Positions 8,127 to 18,291 are shown, numbered from the stretch's first letter. The stretch is DNA of 64,000 nucleotides from Sporocytophaga sp. (GCF_017745095.1 NZ_JAGHZZ010000001.1:1-64000); one strand, 5' to 3'. The notes: generated by a model from the sequence alone, not told the origin. A program made the numbers and translations.

Positions 8127-10571
8127 TTATTTGTCAATTATTATCCTTCCAATATTGTATTCGCCATTCCTATTACTGACCTTATAAACATATATCCCAG
8201 TTGGAAATGCATCTGTATTAATTACAAATTTTCCTGGTGGAACTTCAGTGTTGAGCATTTCATTACCTGTTACTGAATAGATTGATAAATTGTACTTACC
8301 ACTTGTTCCGTTAACGGTAAAGTTTAAATTATCAGTTGTGGGATTTGGATAGACAGAAGAAAATGTTTGGAACTCCTTTGTTGAGAAAATTCCACTAGGG
8401 ATTGTTATGTCACCGCCATCAATTCTGCAGATGTTACCTATCATTGTGCCATTATAATATTGCAAGCTTCCACCTATTATGAATTTTCCGTCTGGTTGAA
8501 TTCCAAGCTTAAAAATATCATCTCCAATGCTTATATTAAAGTCTTTATCAATAGACCCATCATAATTTAATCTTATAAATGGTTTAGTTAAAATTATCTG
8601 GCCATTGGATTGGATTATAATATCTCCTACGTCCATACTTCCCCAAATATTTTGAAATAAAAACTCATTATCAACATTGCCTTCTTTATCCAATCTAACT
8701 ATTCCACCAGTTGAATAGCCATTAAAAGATCCAAAGTTTCCGCCCAAATATATTTTATCTTTATCCAGTGCTATAGAATTAATACGATTATCGGCACCTG
8801 AACCTATAATGAAAGCTGAATCAATGCTACCTTCATTATTCAGAAGAAGAATGTGATTCGCTGGGCTATCATCATAATTAGTAAAACTACCGACAACCAG
8901 TAATTTGTTATCAGGCATTATTTCAAAATCATAAATAGGTCCATCCGTACCTTTTCCAGTATAGAATTCTTCATCAAGGCTCCCATCAGAATTTAATCGC
9001 ATAATGTTATGTACAAATTTACCATCGGAAGAGTAGAACAATCCGGTAATAATAATTTTACCATCTGGCCTCACCTTAACACCACCAATTATATTATTAG
9101 ATCCTACCCATGTTTTAAAGTTTTTATCTATCGACCCATCTGGCAATAGTCGAACTATATTACCAACAGCATTGTCGTTAAAATGATTAAAGTTACCCAC
9201 AACAATAAACTTTCCATCATCCTGTTTAGCAATTGCCATAGGATGATTATCGCCATTCCCAGTAAAACCGATTCCTGTTTCAAAAGTAGGATCAAGCGAA
9301 CCGTTACTTAATAATCTGGCAATACCACAACTTCTCTCTTGGTTTACTGCAGTAAAGGTTCCCACCATTACTATTTTTCCATTAGGAAGTAATATAAAGT
9401 CGCTAACCTGACCGTCAGCCCCGTCACCGGGATTAAAATCTAAATCAAGGCTATAATCCTTATTCAAAAGAAATATTTTATTCCTTGGTTTATCATTGAC
9501 AGTCTTAAATGAACCATAAACCAAAATTTTTCCATTTTTTAATACTTCAATCCCATCAACTGAAATGGAAGAAATAGAGGAAATATTTTTATCGAACTCT
9601 CCATCAGGTTTAATCTGAAAGAGTCCAGTTGTGTTTTTGCCATTATAAGTTGGAGAATAACAAGAAACAATAATTATCCCATTGGATAGTTCCTTTAAAC
9701 TTGAAACAAAGATGTTTGAAAAGTGGCTATTCCAGGATCCACTTCCTGGATTAAACCCATTATCTAAAGAACCATCGGTGTTAAGACGAGCATAATTGTT
9801 TATAGCTTGCCCATTGTACTCAGTAAACTCACCTGCAATTATTATTTTACCAGATGACAAAATAAGTAATTTGCTGATGTCATCATTAGATCCTGATCCT
9901 GTTATAAAATTACCATCTATAGAACCATCAGCATTTAGTCTTACTAATTCTTTTGTTGAACCATCTGCAAAATTCAAATTTCCGCTAATAATAATTTTGT
10001 TATCTGATTGAACAGCACAATCATTTATAGAATAGCTTCTACCTGTTAATGGAGATTTAAATGAAGCATCAAGTGTTCCATCGCTATTTAATAGGGCAAT
10101 TCCAGTATTTGAACTACTATTATACTCTGAAAAATATCCACAAATTAAAATTTTCCCATCTTGTCTTATATTAATGGATAAAATTGAAGTTGCATTTAAA
10201 TCTCCTTTAAATGATTTGTCAAGAGACCCATCTTCATTAAGTCTTGCGAAGTTGCCAAAATTAGAACCATCCCAATTATTAAAATAGCCACTTATCAAAA
10301 TTTTTCCATCAGACTGAAAGGCTATAGCATTAAGTCCACTAGATAATTGAAATGCATTGATAAATGTATTGTCCACCGTTCCATCTGCATTGAGTCTTCT
10401 TAGTCCCCTTTCAGTCCCTAAGAGTATTTTTCCACCTGATACTTCTTTGGCTGCTTTAATTCGAAAAACAGAATAGCCATAAGAATGAAAGGTCGAATCA
10501 AGCTTGCCCAGTTGGCAATAAGCTTGCGTGATAGAGAGTATGTAAAGTATAGTAATGAAGAGTTTTTTCAT
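8127..10571 (-). CDS. Delta-60-repeat protein with T9SS C-terminal sorting domain
   Basis: An 814-residue secreted protein. It begins with a signal peptide (MKKLFITILYILSI...AYC). The body is a long series of repeats of about 55-60 residues built on the phrase RLNxDGSLDxxF...GxxxxGKIIIxGxF, the delta-60 repeat (TIGR02608), expected to fold into a beta-propeller-like array. The last 80 residues (SVYPNPTTDNLNF, IYSVTGNEML, FPTGIYVYKV, ending RIIIDK) are a type A T9SS sorting domain, so it should be exported through the type IX system and retained at the surface or released. It sits between two toxin modules but shares none of their features. Its ligand or role is unknown. Confidence 0.9.
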   Translation of the reverse strand: MKKLFITILYILSITQAYCQLGKLDSTFHSYGYSVFRIKAAKEVSGGKILLGTERGLRRLNADGTVDNTFINAFQLSSGLNAIAFQSDGKILISGYFNNWDGSNFGNFARLNEDGSLDKSFKGDLNATSILSINIRQDGKILICGYFSEYNSSSNTGIALLNSDGTLDASFKSPLTGRSYSINDCAVQSDNKIIISGNLNFADGSTKELVRLNADGSIDGNFITGSGSNDDISKLLILSSGKIIIAGEFTEYNGQAINNYARLNTDGSLDNGFNPGSGSWNSHFSNIFVSSLKELSNGIIIVSCYSPTYNGKNTTGLFQIKPDGEFDKNISSISSISVDGIEVLKNGKILVYGSFKTVNDKPRNKIFLLNKDYSLDLDFNPGDGADGQVSDFILLPNGKIVMVGTFTAVNQERSCGIARLLSNGSLDPTFETGIGFTGNGDNHPMAIAKQDDGKFIVVGNFNHFNDNAVGNIVRLLPDGSIDKNFKTWVGSNNIIGGVKVRPDGKIIITGLFYSSDGKFVHNIMRLNSDGSLDEEFYTGKGTDGPIYDFEIMPDNKLLVVGSFTNYDDSPANHILLLNNEGSIDSAFIIGSGADNRINSIALDKDKIYLGGNFGSFNGYSTGGIVRLDKEGNVDNEFLFQNIWGSMDVGDIIIQSNGQIILTKPFIRLNYDGSIDKDFNISIGDDIFKLGIQPDGKFIIGGSLQYYNGTMIGNICRIDGGDITIPSGIFSTKEFQTFSSVYPNPTTDNLNFTVNGTSGKYNLSIYSVTGNEMLNTEVPPGKFVINTDAFPTGIYVYKVSNRNGEYNIGRIIIDK

Positions 10572-10668
10572 TTTCTGTTTTATTTATTGGTTGAAAAATT
10601 TTATAAAATCGATGTAAATAAAAATTAACAATTAGCAGTACACTCTTTAGTCCTGCCAATAATGAGCA

Positions 10669-11277
10669 TTAGTTTTTTAAACAACGGACACATAATTTTG
10701 CTTTCTCAGGCTTTCCATTAAATGTCCTATAAACTGAAGAATCATTGGGATGTAATATTCTCATGTACTGATATTGCCAATAATCTTTTTGAGTATCTGA
10801 AGACCAGAAATAAGTTCCATTCCCCAATATTATAGCGTTAAAACCAGAACTTCCTCCTTTTGCTAAACGCATCCCAATAGATTCACTAACACCTCTTGTT
10901 TCGTACACACCGACTTTAGCAGTGTCATCATCACTCATTCCCAAATTATGCTCCAACGTTCTCCATTCCTCATCAGTTGGTAAATGGTAACCTTCCGGGC
11001 AAGCCATTTTAGCGTCCGGCCCAGTATATAATCTGCCATATTTATCACAAGAATCATCAGCACAAGAAGACGATCCATCCATTTCATAATTTAAATTCTC
11101 TGCAAACCATGTCTGTCCAAATATAGTTACCAGCTTATATATCTTTTGATCTCTGGGATCTTTAAATGTTGATTCCGATGATTGCTGCGGTTTATTATCT
11201 TTATCTTTTTTACAAGACACAAAAAGAATACTCACCATAGCCAAAGGTAGGACAAACGAAAACATTTGGTTTTTCAT
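10669..11277 (-). CDS. FISUMP-domain lipoprotein (second tandem copy)
   Basis: A 202-residue lipoprotein (SILFVSCKKDKD, Cys about residue 22) with one FISUMP domain: KLVTIFGQTWFAENLNYEMD, CPEGYHLPTDEEW, LEHNLGMSDDDTAKVG, and CVRCLKN at the end. The N-terminal 45 residues are nearly identical to those of the neighbour at 11459-12070, and the upstream DNA is also similar, so the two are tandem duplicates. This copy has an extra CADDSC insertion. It is the second gene after the toxin remnant at 12075-12473, matching the pattern of two accessory genes per module. Function unproven. Confidence 0.85.
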   Translation of the reverse strand: MKNQMFSFVLPLAMVSILFVSCKKDKDNKPQQSSESTFKDPRDQKIYKLVTIFGQTWFAENLNYEMDGSSSCADDSCDKYGRLYTGPDAKMACPEGYHLPTDEEWRTLEHNLGMSDDDTAKVGVYETRGVSESIGMRLAKGGSSGFNAIILGNGTYFWSSDTQKDYWQYQYMRILHPNDSSVYRTFNGKPEKAKLCVRCLKN

Positions 11278-11458
11278 TTTATTAAAAGTTTGTGGTTAAA
11301 AATATATTTTACAAAGTGGTTTTTACTCATAGCTATTTATACAGTTGAACAATTTATCAAAAGATAAAAATTATAATCCGAAAGTCTATAGTCCTTAGGC
11401 AATCTCAAATAGAGACTTCAAGTCTATCACAAGACATCCAAAATGCGTGGATACATTC

Positions 11459-12070
11459 TTATTTATTCTGAAGACAACGAACACAAGCTTCGCGAGAACT
11501 AGGTTCTAAAGTTCTAAACACAGCATTTGCATCGGTATTAACCGATCTTAAATATTGATTTGAATATAAAATTGTAGATGCCCAGTAAAATCCAAATCCA
11601 TAAACATTCATTGATTCAAACATAGACGTTCCACCTTTATGTAGCTTCAAAGCTACATTTTTATCTTTTCCCCTTGGGTAAGCCGAACTAACTGTACTTA
11701 AATCTTCTTCTGACATCCCCAAATATCTTTCAAGTACTTTCCATTCTTCATCCGAAGGCAAATGCCAACCATTTGGACATACAATTTTCGCCGCATCTCC
11801 TGTATACATCATTCCATATTTCTTTGCCGAATCTAAACTTGAATAAGGACGAAAAGAAGAGCCTGCTTTCAATGTTCCTTCATAAGCTAAATTCTCTGCA
11901 AACCACATCTGATTACCAATCCGAATAGTTTTATAGATCTTACTATCTCTTGGATCTTTAAAAGTAGATTCAGCAGATTGTGGTTTATTATCCTTATCCT
12001 TTTTACAAGACACAAAAAGAATACTCACCATAGCCAAAGCTAAGGCACAAGAAAACAGTTGTTTTTTCAT
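11459..12070 (-). CDS. FISUMP-domain lipoprotein following the toxin remnant
   Basis: A 203-residue lipoprotein (SILFVSCKKDKD) with one FISUMP domain: KTIRIGNQMWFAENLAYEG, CPNGWHLPSDEEWKVLERYL, LSTVSSAYPRGKDK and terminal CVRCLQNK. It starts 4 bases after the stop of the truncated DUF4157 gene at 12075, which implies that the two are translated from one mRNA. In the intact modules this position is held by lipoproteins or WG-repeat proteins. It may therefore be an orphan immunity protein left after loss of its toxin, or a recent duplicate that moved there; the duplicated leader DNA (12075-12170 and 11280-11370) favours the second. Confidence 0.85.
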   Translation of the reverse strand: MKKQLFSCALALAMVSILFVSCKKDKDNKPQSAESTFKDPRDSKIYKTIRIGNQMWFAENLAYEGTLKAGSSFRPYSSLDSAKKYGMMYTGDAAKIVCPNGWHLPSDEEWKVLERYLGMSEEDLSTVSSAYPRGKDKNVALKLHKGGTSMFESMNVYGFGFYWASTILYSNQYLRSVNTDANAVFRTLEPSSREACVRCLQNK

Positions 12071-12074
12071 TTAA

Positions 12075-12473
12075 TTAAAAGTTGTTTGGGTCAAAAATAT
12101 ATTTTACAAAGTGTATTTTCATCATAGGTGTTATATGGTTGAACAATTGTTCAAAAGATGAAAAAAAATTAAACGCCACATCACCGGATCTATAAGTTAT
12201 CTGCATAGGTACAAAGCCGCGTTCCTGAATGAAGTTTTCAACCTCAGTGCTCCCCAATAGAACAGGACCTCTTCGCTGCCCCCTGCTTTCATCATCACCT
12301 CCAAAGCTGTCCCACTTTCTTTGAAATACTGCTTCAGGAGTTTCATTAGAAACTTCCTCTTCAGGTTTAATCTCTGTCTTATTCTCTAATGGCTTTAACT
12401 GTGTCTGCTGAGACTGGTGGAAATTCTGATGATTATTCGAACCTTGACGGTTCTTTTGTAATAATTCTCCCAT
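12075..12473 (-). pseudogene. Truncated DUF4157-family toxin: N-terminal remnant only
   Basis: A 132-codon frame with the shared N-terminal signature (MGELLQKNRQ...HQNFHQS), the QRKWD element near residue 52 and two degenerate GPV repeats (QRRGPVLLG, IQERGFVPMQI). Homology ends near residue 100. The remaining 30 codons are a reading frame through DNA that matches the 5' leader of the neighbouring FISUMP gene (compare 11280-11370), so the C-terminus is not a real domain. No DUF4157 or effector domain remains. The promoter upstream is intact. It is either a dead toxin or a truncated gene now used only to drive the FISUMP lipoprotein. Confidence 0.75.
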
Positions 12474-12642
12474 AGCTATTTGAATAAAAGTTAAATGAAA
12501 AAGCTGTGAATTATTCCGGAACCAACATTCAAAAATTTATTCAACAACCGGATTTAATAAAGAAAGAGTTTTATGCAAACTCTGGGGCTTGTAGATTATC
12601 CAACAGCTGGTAGTATAATTACAAACTTGTACTCGAAAACTT

Positions 12643-12705
12643 TGTACAAAAAAATCTGTACCTGAAAATGTGTTTCAAAAGTAAAAAGATTTATTTAAAA
12701 GTCAA
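12643..12705 (-). promoter_or_regulatory. Promoter and inverted repeat of the toxin remnant
   Basis: On the minus strand TTG (12703-12705), 19 bases, TACTTTTG (12676-12683) matches the Bacteroidota promoter. A GTACA...TGTAC inverted repeat (12643-12661) follows downstream. The layout matches that before the toxin gene at 7709. Confidence 0.55.
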
Positions 12706-12853
12706 GGAGTTAGTAAAAAAATTTTAATACTTAAATGAATCTTGAATTATTCTCCTTTTCATTGTAAAATATTTTCGGCACCAAAACATGTATGCATGTT
12801 GAGGTACGATCCAGGTATGATATACTTTTAACTTGAATGAAGCTACTATATAT

Positions 12854-12897
12854 AAAAAAAAAGAGAGGTTACCTCATCATTGAAATAACCTCTCTTT
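12854..12897 (-). terminator. Rho-independent terminator of the lipoprotein gene at 12922
   Basis: A perfect 12-bp stem (12860-12871 with 12886-12897, core AGAGAGGTTA) with a 14-base loop, followed on the minus strand by a run of nine T. Confidence 0.9.
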
Positions 12898-12921
12898 TAA
12901 GCAGAGCTTGAGATCTTTGAA

Positions 12922-13626
12922 TTATTTTTCAGCCACAAACTTTCCTGAACTCAAATCAAATTTATACTTTGTCGTTACAGGATTCTTTTTGGTAACTTTC
13001 CCTTTTGCATCATAATGCTTCTCTATATAATCTGTACTTAGTACAACTGTATTATCTGATTTTTCAAGAACACCCGTCAATACCATTCTTACTTGAGATC
13101 CTCCTTCTTCTTCGGCAGCCATTTTTCCATCAAGGATCTTTCCTTCTTTATCATAAGCAATCACACAAACAAAAGTATAGCTTTCATAAAATAATGAAAA
13201 TATAGCCAATGTTACATTTTCATTCAATGTCACCTTTCCTATAGCTTTGTAATTGCTACTACTAAAATCCGGATAGTTGAAATTATATGGATAGTCCTTC
13301 TCCGAAATTTTGCTGGTAAATGGTTTGATGTATTTACTTTGATAGCTTGTGTCAATGGCTGTAAGCTGATCCTCTTCAAGATCCCTCGGCACCAATTCTA
13401 CCGGTGTTGTAAGTTCTTTAAAGTTAGAAATAAATGAAGCGTAAGTACCAACCTCTCCTGTTGACTGAGGAACATCAGAAGTAGAGGCCGTGTCTTGCGA
13501 ATGCACCGGAGCTTCTTCTATAACAGCTGAGGTGTCTGTCTTCACTTCTTGCTGATCGTTCTTCTTTTCACTGGTGCATGAATAAATCATTAATGAAAGC
13601 AATAAAAGGATTGAAATACGTGACAT
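12922..13626 (-). CDS. Lipoprotein, second accessory gene of the lysozyme/C39 toxin module
   Basis: A 234-residue protein with a lipoprotein signal (LLLSLMIYSCTSEKK, Cys about residue 17), an acidic Thr/Ser-rich linker (about 20-60) and a compact C-terminal domain of about 170 residues that I do not recognise. It lies 113 bases downstream of the similar-sized lipoprotein gene at 13740 and ends at a strong terminator, closing the operon that starts with the toxin at 17328. It has the same overall layout as that neighbour (signal, linker, beta-rich domain ending in ...KFVA) but little sequence identity. It may be a second immunity protein; inference from position only. Confidence 0.65.
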   Translation of the reverse strand: MSRISILLLLSLMIYSCTSEKKNDQQEVKTDTSAVIEEAPVHSQDTASTSDVPQSTGEVGTYASFISNFKELTTPVELVPRDLEEDQLTAIDTSYQSKYIKPFTSKISEKDYPYNFNYPDFSSSNYKAIGKVTLNENVTLAIFSLFYESYTFVCVIAYDKEGKILDGKMAAEEEGGSQVRMVLTGVLEKSDNTVVLSTDYIEKHYDAKGKVTKKNPVTTKYKFDLSSGKFVAEK

Positions 13627-13739
13627 TTTTATAAGGTTATTAAATTTTTGAAAGTATGAATATTTGCATGTTTAAAACACTTTAATGACTATAGTGGGTA
13701 TCGAACTCTTCCCAGAAGATATATGACCAAGCTTAGCCT

Positions 13740-14462
13740 TTATCTCGCGACAAATTTACATTCCTCTGAAGACCATTCCAGCCTTAGTTTTTTATTTCTT
13801 TCTTCTTCAGTGGTTTTAAGTATTGGATCATCTGCATTGGACTCCTGGAAGGCCGGACCAAGTTTAGATGGATTTAGCTTAACGTTGATTGTGTTTTTAT
13901 CAATCTCAAATTGAAAGTCATCTTTTGAAACATTAGCTTTCGTAATAGTACTCAAGACTTTTGGATCCAAAACCTCAGCTGTAACATCATTCCACTTTTC
14001 ATTATCCAACTTAAACACTTTCAAGGTGTATGATTGAAAGCTTCCCATCAACTCTGATACCAAGAGAGCAGTATACTGATGCCCTCCACATGACTTTAAC
14101 TCTACTGCTCTTACTGAATAATCACCTGCAGTATAGGCAATGCTATCACCAGAAGAAGAAACAACGGCCTGATCAACTGGCTCATCATAAGCAGGATCAT
14201 ACACAGCAAAATTTCCGCCTTCCTCTCTAATCTCAGGTAAAGAGAATGCCTCATTATGATTGAGGTGTAGAGGTATTGTCTGAAGTTGCTTATGGAAAGC
14301 CAGGATATTCATCTGTTCTTTTACATTATTGTTTTCCGGACTAGCAACACTGGTTGCTGTATCTATAACTGAATAGGCTGTAGTGTCTTTCATCTCTGTT
14401 TTTTCTGAATGAGTTGAACAGGCTATAAGAATAGCCATAAATAATGGAGAAAGTTTTTTCAT
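13740..14462 (-). CDS. Lipoprotein coupled to the lysozyme/C39 toxin; candidate immunity protein
   Basis: A 240-residue protein with a short lipoprotein signal (MKKLSPLFMAILIACS, Cys at 15), a linker, and a domain containing the phrases GGNFAVYDPAYDEP, GDYSVRAVELKSCGGHQYTALLV and WNDVTAEVLD. No known family was recognised. The gene begins 4 bases after the stop of the toxin gene at 14467, so translation is probably coupled. An outer- or inner-membrane-anchored periplasmic protein would be placed correctly to block a toxin that attacks peptidoglycan. The immunity role is inferred, not shown. Confidence 0.7.
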   Translation of the reverse strand: MKKLSPLFMAILIACSTHSEKTEMKDTTAYSVIDTATSVASPENNNVKEQMNILAFHKQLQTIPLHLNHNEAFSLPEIREEGGNFAVYDPAYDEPVDQAVVSSSGDSIAYTAGDYSVRAVELKSCGGHQYTALLVSELMGSFQSYTLKVFKLDNEKWNDVTAEVLDPKVLSTITKANVSKDDFQFEIDKNTINVKLNPSKLGPAFQESNADDPILKTTEEERNKKLRLEWSSEECKFVAR

Positions 14463-14466
14463 TTGT

Positions 14467-17328
14467 TTATTTAACTTTTAAAATTACCAGCCATCTGAAT
14501 ACGGAGAATGTTTTTACATCATCCCAATCTAGGAAAACATTTTCTCCCATGTTATGAGGTACTAGTTTTTCAGTTGAGGTCAGGAAGCCTTTGGTCTGAG
14601 CCAACAATGCCGAATTATACTTGAATCGTTTTTCGATGACCGCAATATTAGCATTAATCTTTTGCTTACTATCGGCTATCTTACTTCCGTTCTTTATGTA
14701 AGTACTCTTAGCTCCCAGAATCAAACCATAAGGGTCGTTGATGATAAGTCCATCTTCTACAACTTTTACAAGGTTTACCACGTGACCTCCTGTGAGATAT
14801 GTTCCTCCAAAGCCTGTGTTTCCCTTGTCAAGTTCAGGAGCAATGTTCTTGTATTTTGTTTTATCAAAAACATCATAATAATCCAGAGTTTTCTGAACTC
14901 CTGTGAAAATCTGTTTTCCAACATGAGACAGACATGCACCAAACTGATGAGGTGGGTTACCGTCAAACTTAAAATCTTTACCCATTACATTTTTCTTGAA
15001 GTAGTCAGAACCCAACTGCACAAACCTTCTTATAATGAGATCTTCAAGATCGTATCCCATAAGCTCTGCACGTTTAGTCTCATCATAGCCTCCTCCTTTG
15101 ACTAAGAGATTGATGGTGTTCGTCTTCAGATCATGTTCTGATGCCTGACTCTTTAATGTCATAGCAAGGGATGTCACATTACACATGTTGTCCGCAGACA
15201 CATTGCCGCCTTTGGTTCCTGCCCCATAAATATCAGTACCACTGAATTTATTATCTCTCTGACTTGAGTATATGCTTTTCTTATCGGTCTCCTGAGTAGT
15301 TGGAGCTGGTGCAGTAGTTTTAGTTTCTGTTTTGGCTGGAGTAGCCTTTGCATCCGCTGTTTTTGCTGGTGTTGTAGATTGTGGAGCACTTGAGCTTGTA
15401 CCAAATATACTACCTAGGCCTTTTGAAAAAGAATCCCAGCCATCTTCTATAATACCTTTAGTTGTTTCAACTGCATCATTCAACAAATCAAAAGAACTTT
15501 CCATAAAGCCCTTTTCCTCCGCTAATGGTGACTTGGTAACATTCTCTGAAGGTTTCTGTACTTTAGGAACTTTGATCTTGTCTCCCGCAGCAAAGCCTTC
15601 GACAACCTTGCCCGATTTAGTTGGCCATTGTTTTAATTTATCTTTGTTCAGATTTTTTATTGTAGCCTCATCTGTCTTAAACTTAGCAGCAATGACTTCA
15701 AGTGACTCTCCGCTTTTAACTATATACTCTCCATCACCTACCTGATTACCAGATGAAACTGGGGTAGCCGCAGGACCTGCCGGAGTTGTTTTATTTGCAT
15801 TCCCATTGATACCCAGCGCTGCTTCAATTGCTTTAACACGGCGATTAAACCTGTCTTCAGGAACACTCTTCCATTTCGTTTTGTCCTTCATCACTTTGTA
15901 TAGTGCCTGAAGGTCATTTTTCGCCATTGGCTCCTGAACATACTTCCTGGTTTCTCCATAATAATCACCACGGAACCTAAGATCTACAATGATATCACGA
16001 ATGGTGGGATCAAGCGTGTCAAAGTTGACCTCTCCATATTTCTCAACTACATCTGCTTTTGTTGAAATTCTTTTTACATCTTTCTCAATACTTGCATAAC
16101 TTAGGTTAAATAATTTCTCCTGTTGTTCAAGTGAAATTTCCGGCAAGCTGTCCTTATTATCTTTGAGCCAGTCCTGAGCTTCTTCTCCCTGTAATCCAAC
16201 TGCACCTGAGAATTTAGAAAAATCAATACCTACAGAAGTAAACTCATCTTTTATAGTTTGTTTAGATCCTCTATGCGCCAGATCATATCCTCTACCTATG
16301 GTCACACCAGAAGGTCCGCCCGGCCAATGTGCCCTTCTTGAATAGTATCTGCTTTGAGAATCATTGTTTCCTTCAGCATCAAACGTTATTTGTCCTTTGT
16401 CAACTTTCAGAGGATCGTTCGCCGCTTGCTTTTGTACAATAGAACCAGAAGGTTGGGTTGATTGAGAAGTTGATTCAGAAGACTGAACTATTCCCTTTGC
16501 TGCTTTTTCTCCCATCTCATCCGCTTCCTTTTCCAATCCTTTATCATCATTGATACCGACACCTTTCTTTTGAACTGTAGGTTGCACTCTTCCTTCGCGC
16601 TGCTGGACCACGTGAGTCAGTTCGTGACCAAGAAGTTCTTGTCCCTTTTGTGACTCAGGATTATATTGTCCCGGAGCAAAATGGATATTATTGCCCTGTG
16701 TATAAGCAAGTGCATTAAGATCCTTAGACTGTGATGATGATTTGTGTATGTTTACATCAGAGAAGTCTTCTCCGAATGAAGTTTCCATTTTTGCCTGAAC
16801 AGTTGATGGCAATTTATCCGATGCTGTTTCACTGCCAGATTCATATTGCCCTTCAGGCTCCATTGTCATGGCTGGAACAGGTCCTTTTCTCTGAACGGTC
16901 TCTTCCTCCTCTTCTTCTGTCTCCATCGCTTGTACCGGACCTTTGCGTTGAACCGGCACTTCTTCCTCCTCAGATGTTTGGAACTGTAAAGGCACAGGCC
17001 CCTTTTTCTGAACAGGCTCCTCTTCTAATTCATCTGCGCTAAACTGCAATGGCACAGGTCCCTTGCGCTGAACCGGCATTTCTCCCGGTTCCGACATAGA
17101 TGGTACCGGACCTCTACGCAGGTTTTTATTATCTTCATCGCCATCAGAATAATCCCATTTTCTCTGAAACACCTCAGATACAGGCGACTCCGTGGAAACT
17201 TCCTGCTCCGGCTCTGCTTCTGCCTTCTGGACCGGATTATTTGCAGGAGCTGCTTGTTTTGTCTGCTGCGACTGGTGATTATTTTGGTTCTTAGTGTTTT
17301 GACGACGTCCTTGTAAAAACTCTCCCAT
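14467..17328 (-). CDS. DUF4157 toxin-like protein: lysozyme, LysM and C39-like peptidase domains
   Basis: A 953-residue protein without signal peptide. The shared signature (MGEFLQ...NQNNHQS) occupies residues 1-20, QRKWD about 55-59, and five GPVP-type repeats 71-155 between acidic linkers. DUF4157 (about 170-250) has HELTH at 235-239. A pesticin/T4-lysozyme-like domain (about 315-515) carries [11 protein letters not shown] and [11 protein letters not shown] LysM module (about 535-595, [16 protein letters not shown]) binds peptidoglycan. An Ala/Thr/Pro-rich linker leads to a C-terminal domain like peptidase C39 ([10 protein letters not shown] with the Cys, [10 protein letters not shown] with the His, then INDPYG). 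It resembles the toxin at 4725 up to the end of the lysozyme and then diverges, showing module exchange. The C39 call is by motif only. Confidence 0.85.
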   Translation of the reverse strand: MGEFLQGRRQNTKNQNNHQSQQTKQAAPANNPVQKAEAEPEQEVSTESPVSEVFQRKWDYSDGDEDNKNLRRGPVPSMSEPGEMPVQRKGPVPLQFSADELEEEPVQKKGPVPLQFQTSEEEEVPVQRKGPVQAMETEEEEEETVQRKGPVPAMTMEPEGQYESGSETASDKLPSTVQAKMETSFGEDFSDVNIHKSSSQSKDLNALAYTQGNNIHFAPGQYNPESQKGQELLGHELTHVVQQREGRVQPTVQKKGVGINDDKGLEKEADEMGEKAAKGIVQSSESTSQSTQPSGSIVQKQAANDPLKVDKGQITFDAEGNNDSQSRYYSRRAHWPGGPSGVTIGRGYDLAHRGSKQTIKDEFTSVGIDFSKFSGAVGLQGEEAQDWLKDNKDSLPEISLEQQEKLFNLSYASIEKDVKRISTKADVVEKYGEVNFDTLDPTIRDIIVDLRFRGDYYGETRKYVQEPMAKNDLQALYKVMKDKTKWKSVPEDRFNRRVKAIEAALGINGNANKTTPAGPAATPVSSGNQVGDGEYIVKSGESLEVIAAKFKTDEATIKNLNKDKLKQWPTKSGKVVEGFAAGDKIKVPKVQKPSENVTKSPLAEEKGFMESSFDLLNDAVETTKGIIEDGWDSFSKGLGSIFGTSSSAPQSTTPAKTADAKATPAKTETKTTAPAPTTQETDKKSIYSSQRDNKFSGTDIYGAGTKGGNVSADNMCNVTSLAMTLKSQASEHDLKTNTINLLVKGGGYDETKRAELMGYDLEDLIIRRFVQLGSDYFKKNVMGKDFKFDGNPPHQFGACLSHVGKQIFTGVQKTLDYYDVFDKTKYKNIAPELDKGNTGFGGTYLTGGHVVNLVKVVEDGLIINDPYGLILGAKSTYIKNGSKIADSKQKINANIAVIEKRFKYNSALLAQTKGFLTSTEKLVPHNMGENVFLDWDDVKTFSVFRWLVILKVK

Positions 17329-17530
17329 GGTTAACTACTCCTGATAAAAATTAACTGAAAAATCTTTTCGGTTATAAAACTAAACATTTGATAACCCCTT
17401 TCAAACTTCTGACGGTAAACCAGATTGATTTTTTTAATACGATATTCAATTGCTTAGGATACATTTGAAGACCATATAAAATTATCATTTGCAAAAAAAC
17501 CTGTTCTGATAATCTCTGTAAAAATATAAT

Positions 17531-18145
17531 CTATTTAATAGAACTAAAAATATTATATGTTATGGATTTGTAAGTATCAATGCTGTCGGCAGGAAATTTC
17601 ATAGTGAAATTCATGCAAGATCTATTTTTCATAATCATCTTTCTGATTTTATAGTCATTATCCTTTTTTCCGGAAAAATAAAGTGACCCTTCAGTAATAC
17701 TGCTTGAATCAACCTTTGCCTGTTCTCCAAGCTCGACACTCTTATTAAGATTCAGGATTTCTTCCATGGAATATTCTTTATCTTCATAATTTTCAAACTC
17801 TCCGATGTCTTCGTGAATGCTAAATGAAACAAGAGCATTTTTAGAAATGAATTCGTCACACACGACAATGTTGCATGTATTTCCTTTATGTATGAAAAGA
17901 TCTTTAGGTAGCTGCATGCACAATTTCCATCTGTCATTGCAATAAGATTCATACTGAACCGATGAACTTCCTTCCGCCCTTTGAATTCCGACAAATGCTG
18001 TATCTGAATTAGATTGCAACTGTTCCCTTGAAGACTCTACTGCAATAGTATCAGGTGCGCCAACCTCACTGATATTTCCTTCTGTAGTTTGCTTGCAGCT
18101 AAAAAGTGTAATAAGTAATAATAGACTAAAAACTCTTATGTTCAT
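17531..18145 (-). CDS. Lipoprotein at the end of the HET-C module
   Basis: A 204-residue protein with a lipoprotein signal (FSLLLLITLFSCKQTTEG, Cys about 17), a polar linker and a domain of about 140 residues beginning near YESYCNDRWKLCMQLPKDLF and containing an SITEGSLYFSGKKDNDYKIR stretch. This resembles small proteins of the PsbP/DUF1795-like type in general layout, but I cannot assign a family. It is the last gene in the run that starts with the HET-C toxin at 24422, 146 bases after the second WG-repeat gene, and lies just upstream of the next toxin gene. Confidence 0.65.
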   Translation of the reverse strand: MNIRVFSLLLLITLFSCKQTTEGNISEVGAPDTIAVESSREQLQSNSDTAFVGIQRAEGSSSVQYESYCNDRWKLCMQLPKDLFIHKGNTCNIVVCDEFISKNALVSFSIHEDIGEFENYEDKEYSMEEILNLNKSVELGEQAKVDSSSITEGSLYFSGKKDNDYKIRKMIMKNRSCMNFTMKFPADSIDTYKSITYNIFSSIK

Positions 18146-18291
18146 TTATAATTTCACTTTATATAAAAATCTATTCCTCTCCCGATACGCTAACCGATTC
18201 ATTTGAAGCATGTTTAGATCATGATGCCTTGCCAAGCATCAGTTCCTCCTGGTTTAAAACTCAGCTGGCTAAATTTCTCCCACACATCAAA

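Larger units (their letters stand above)
12474..12921. other. 448-base intergenic region upstream of the toxin remnant
   Basis: Holds the promoter with inverted repeat (12643-12705) and the terminator of the lipoprotein gene at 12922, listed separately. Nothing else was recognised. Confidence 0.6.

Noticed and set aside
14662-15105. Plus-strand open frame opposite the C39-like domain
   Set aside because: Antisense to the toxin gene; no recognisable domain or ribosome-binding site.
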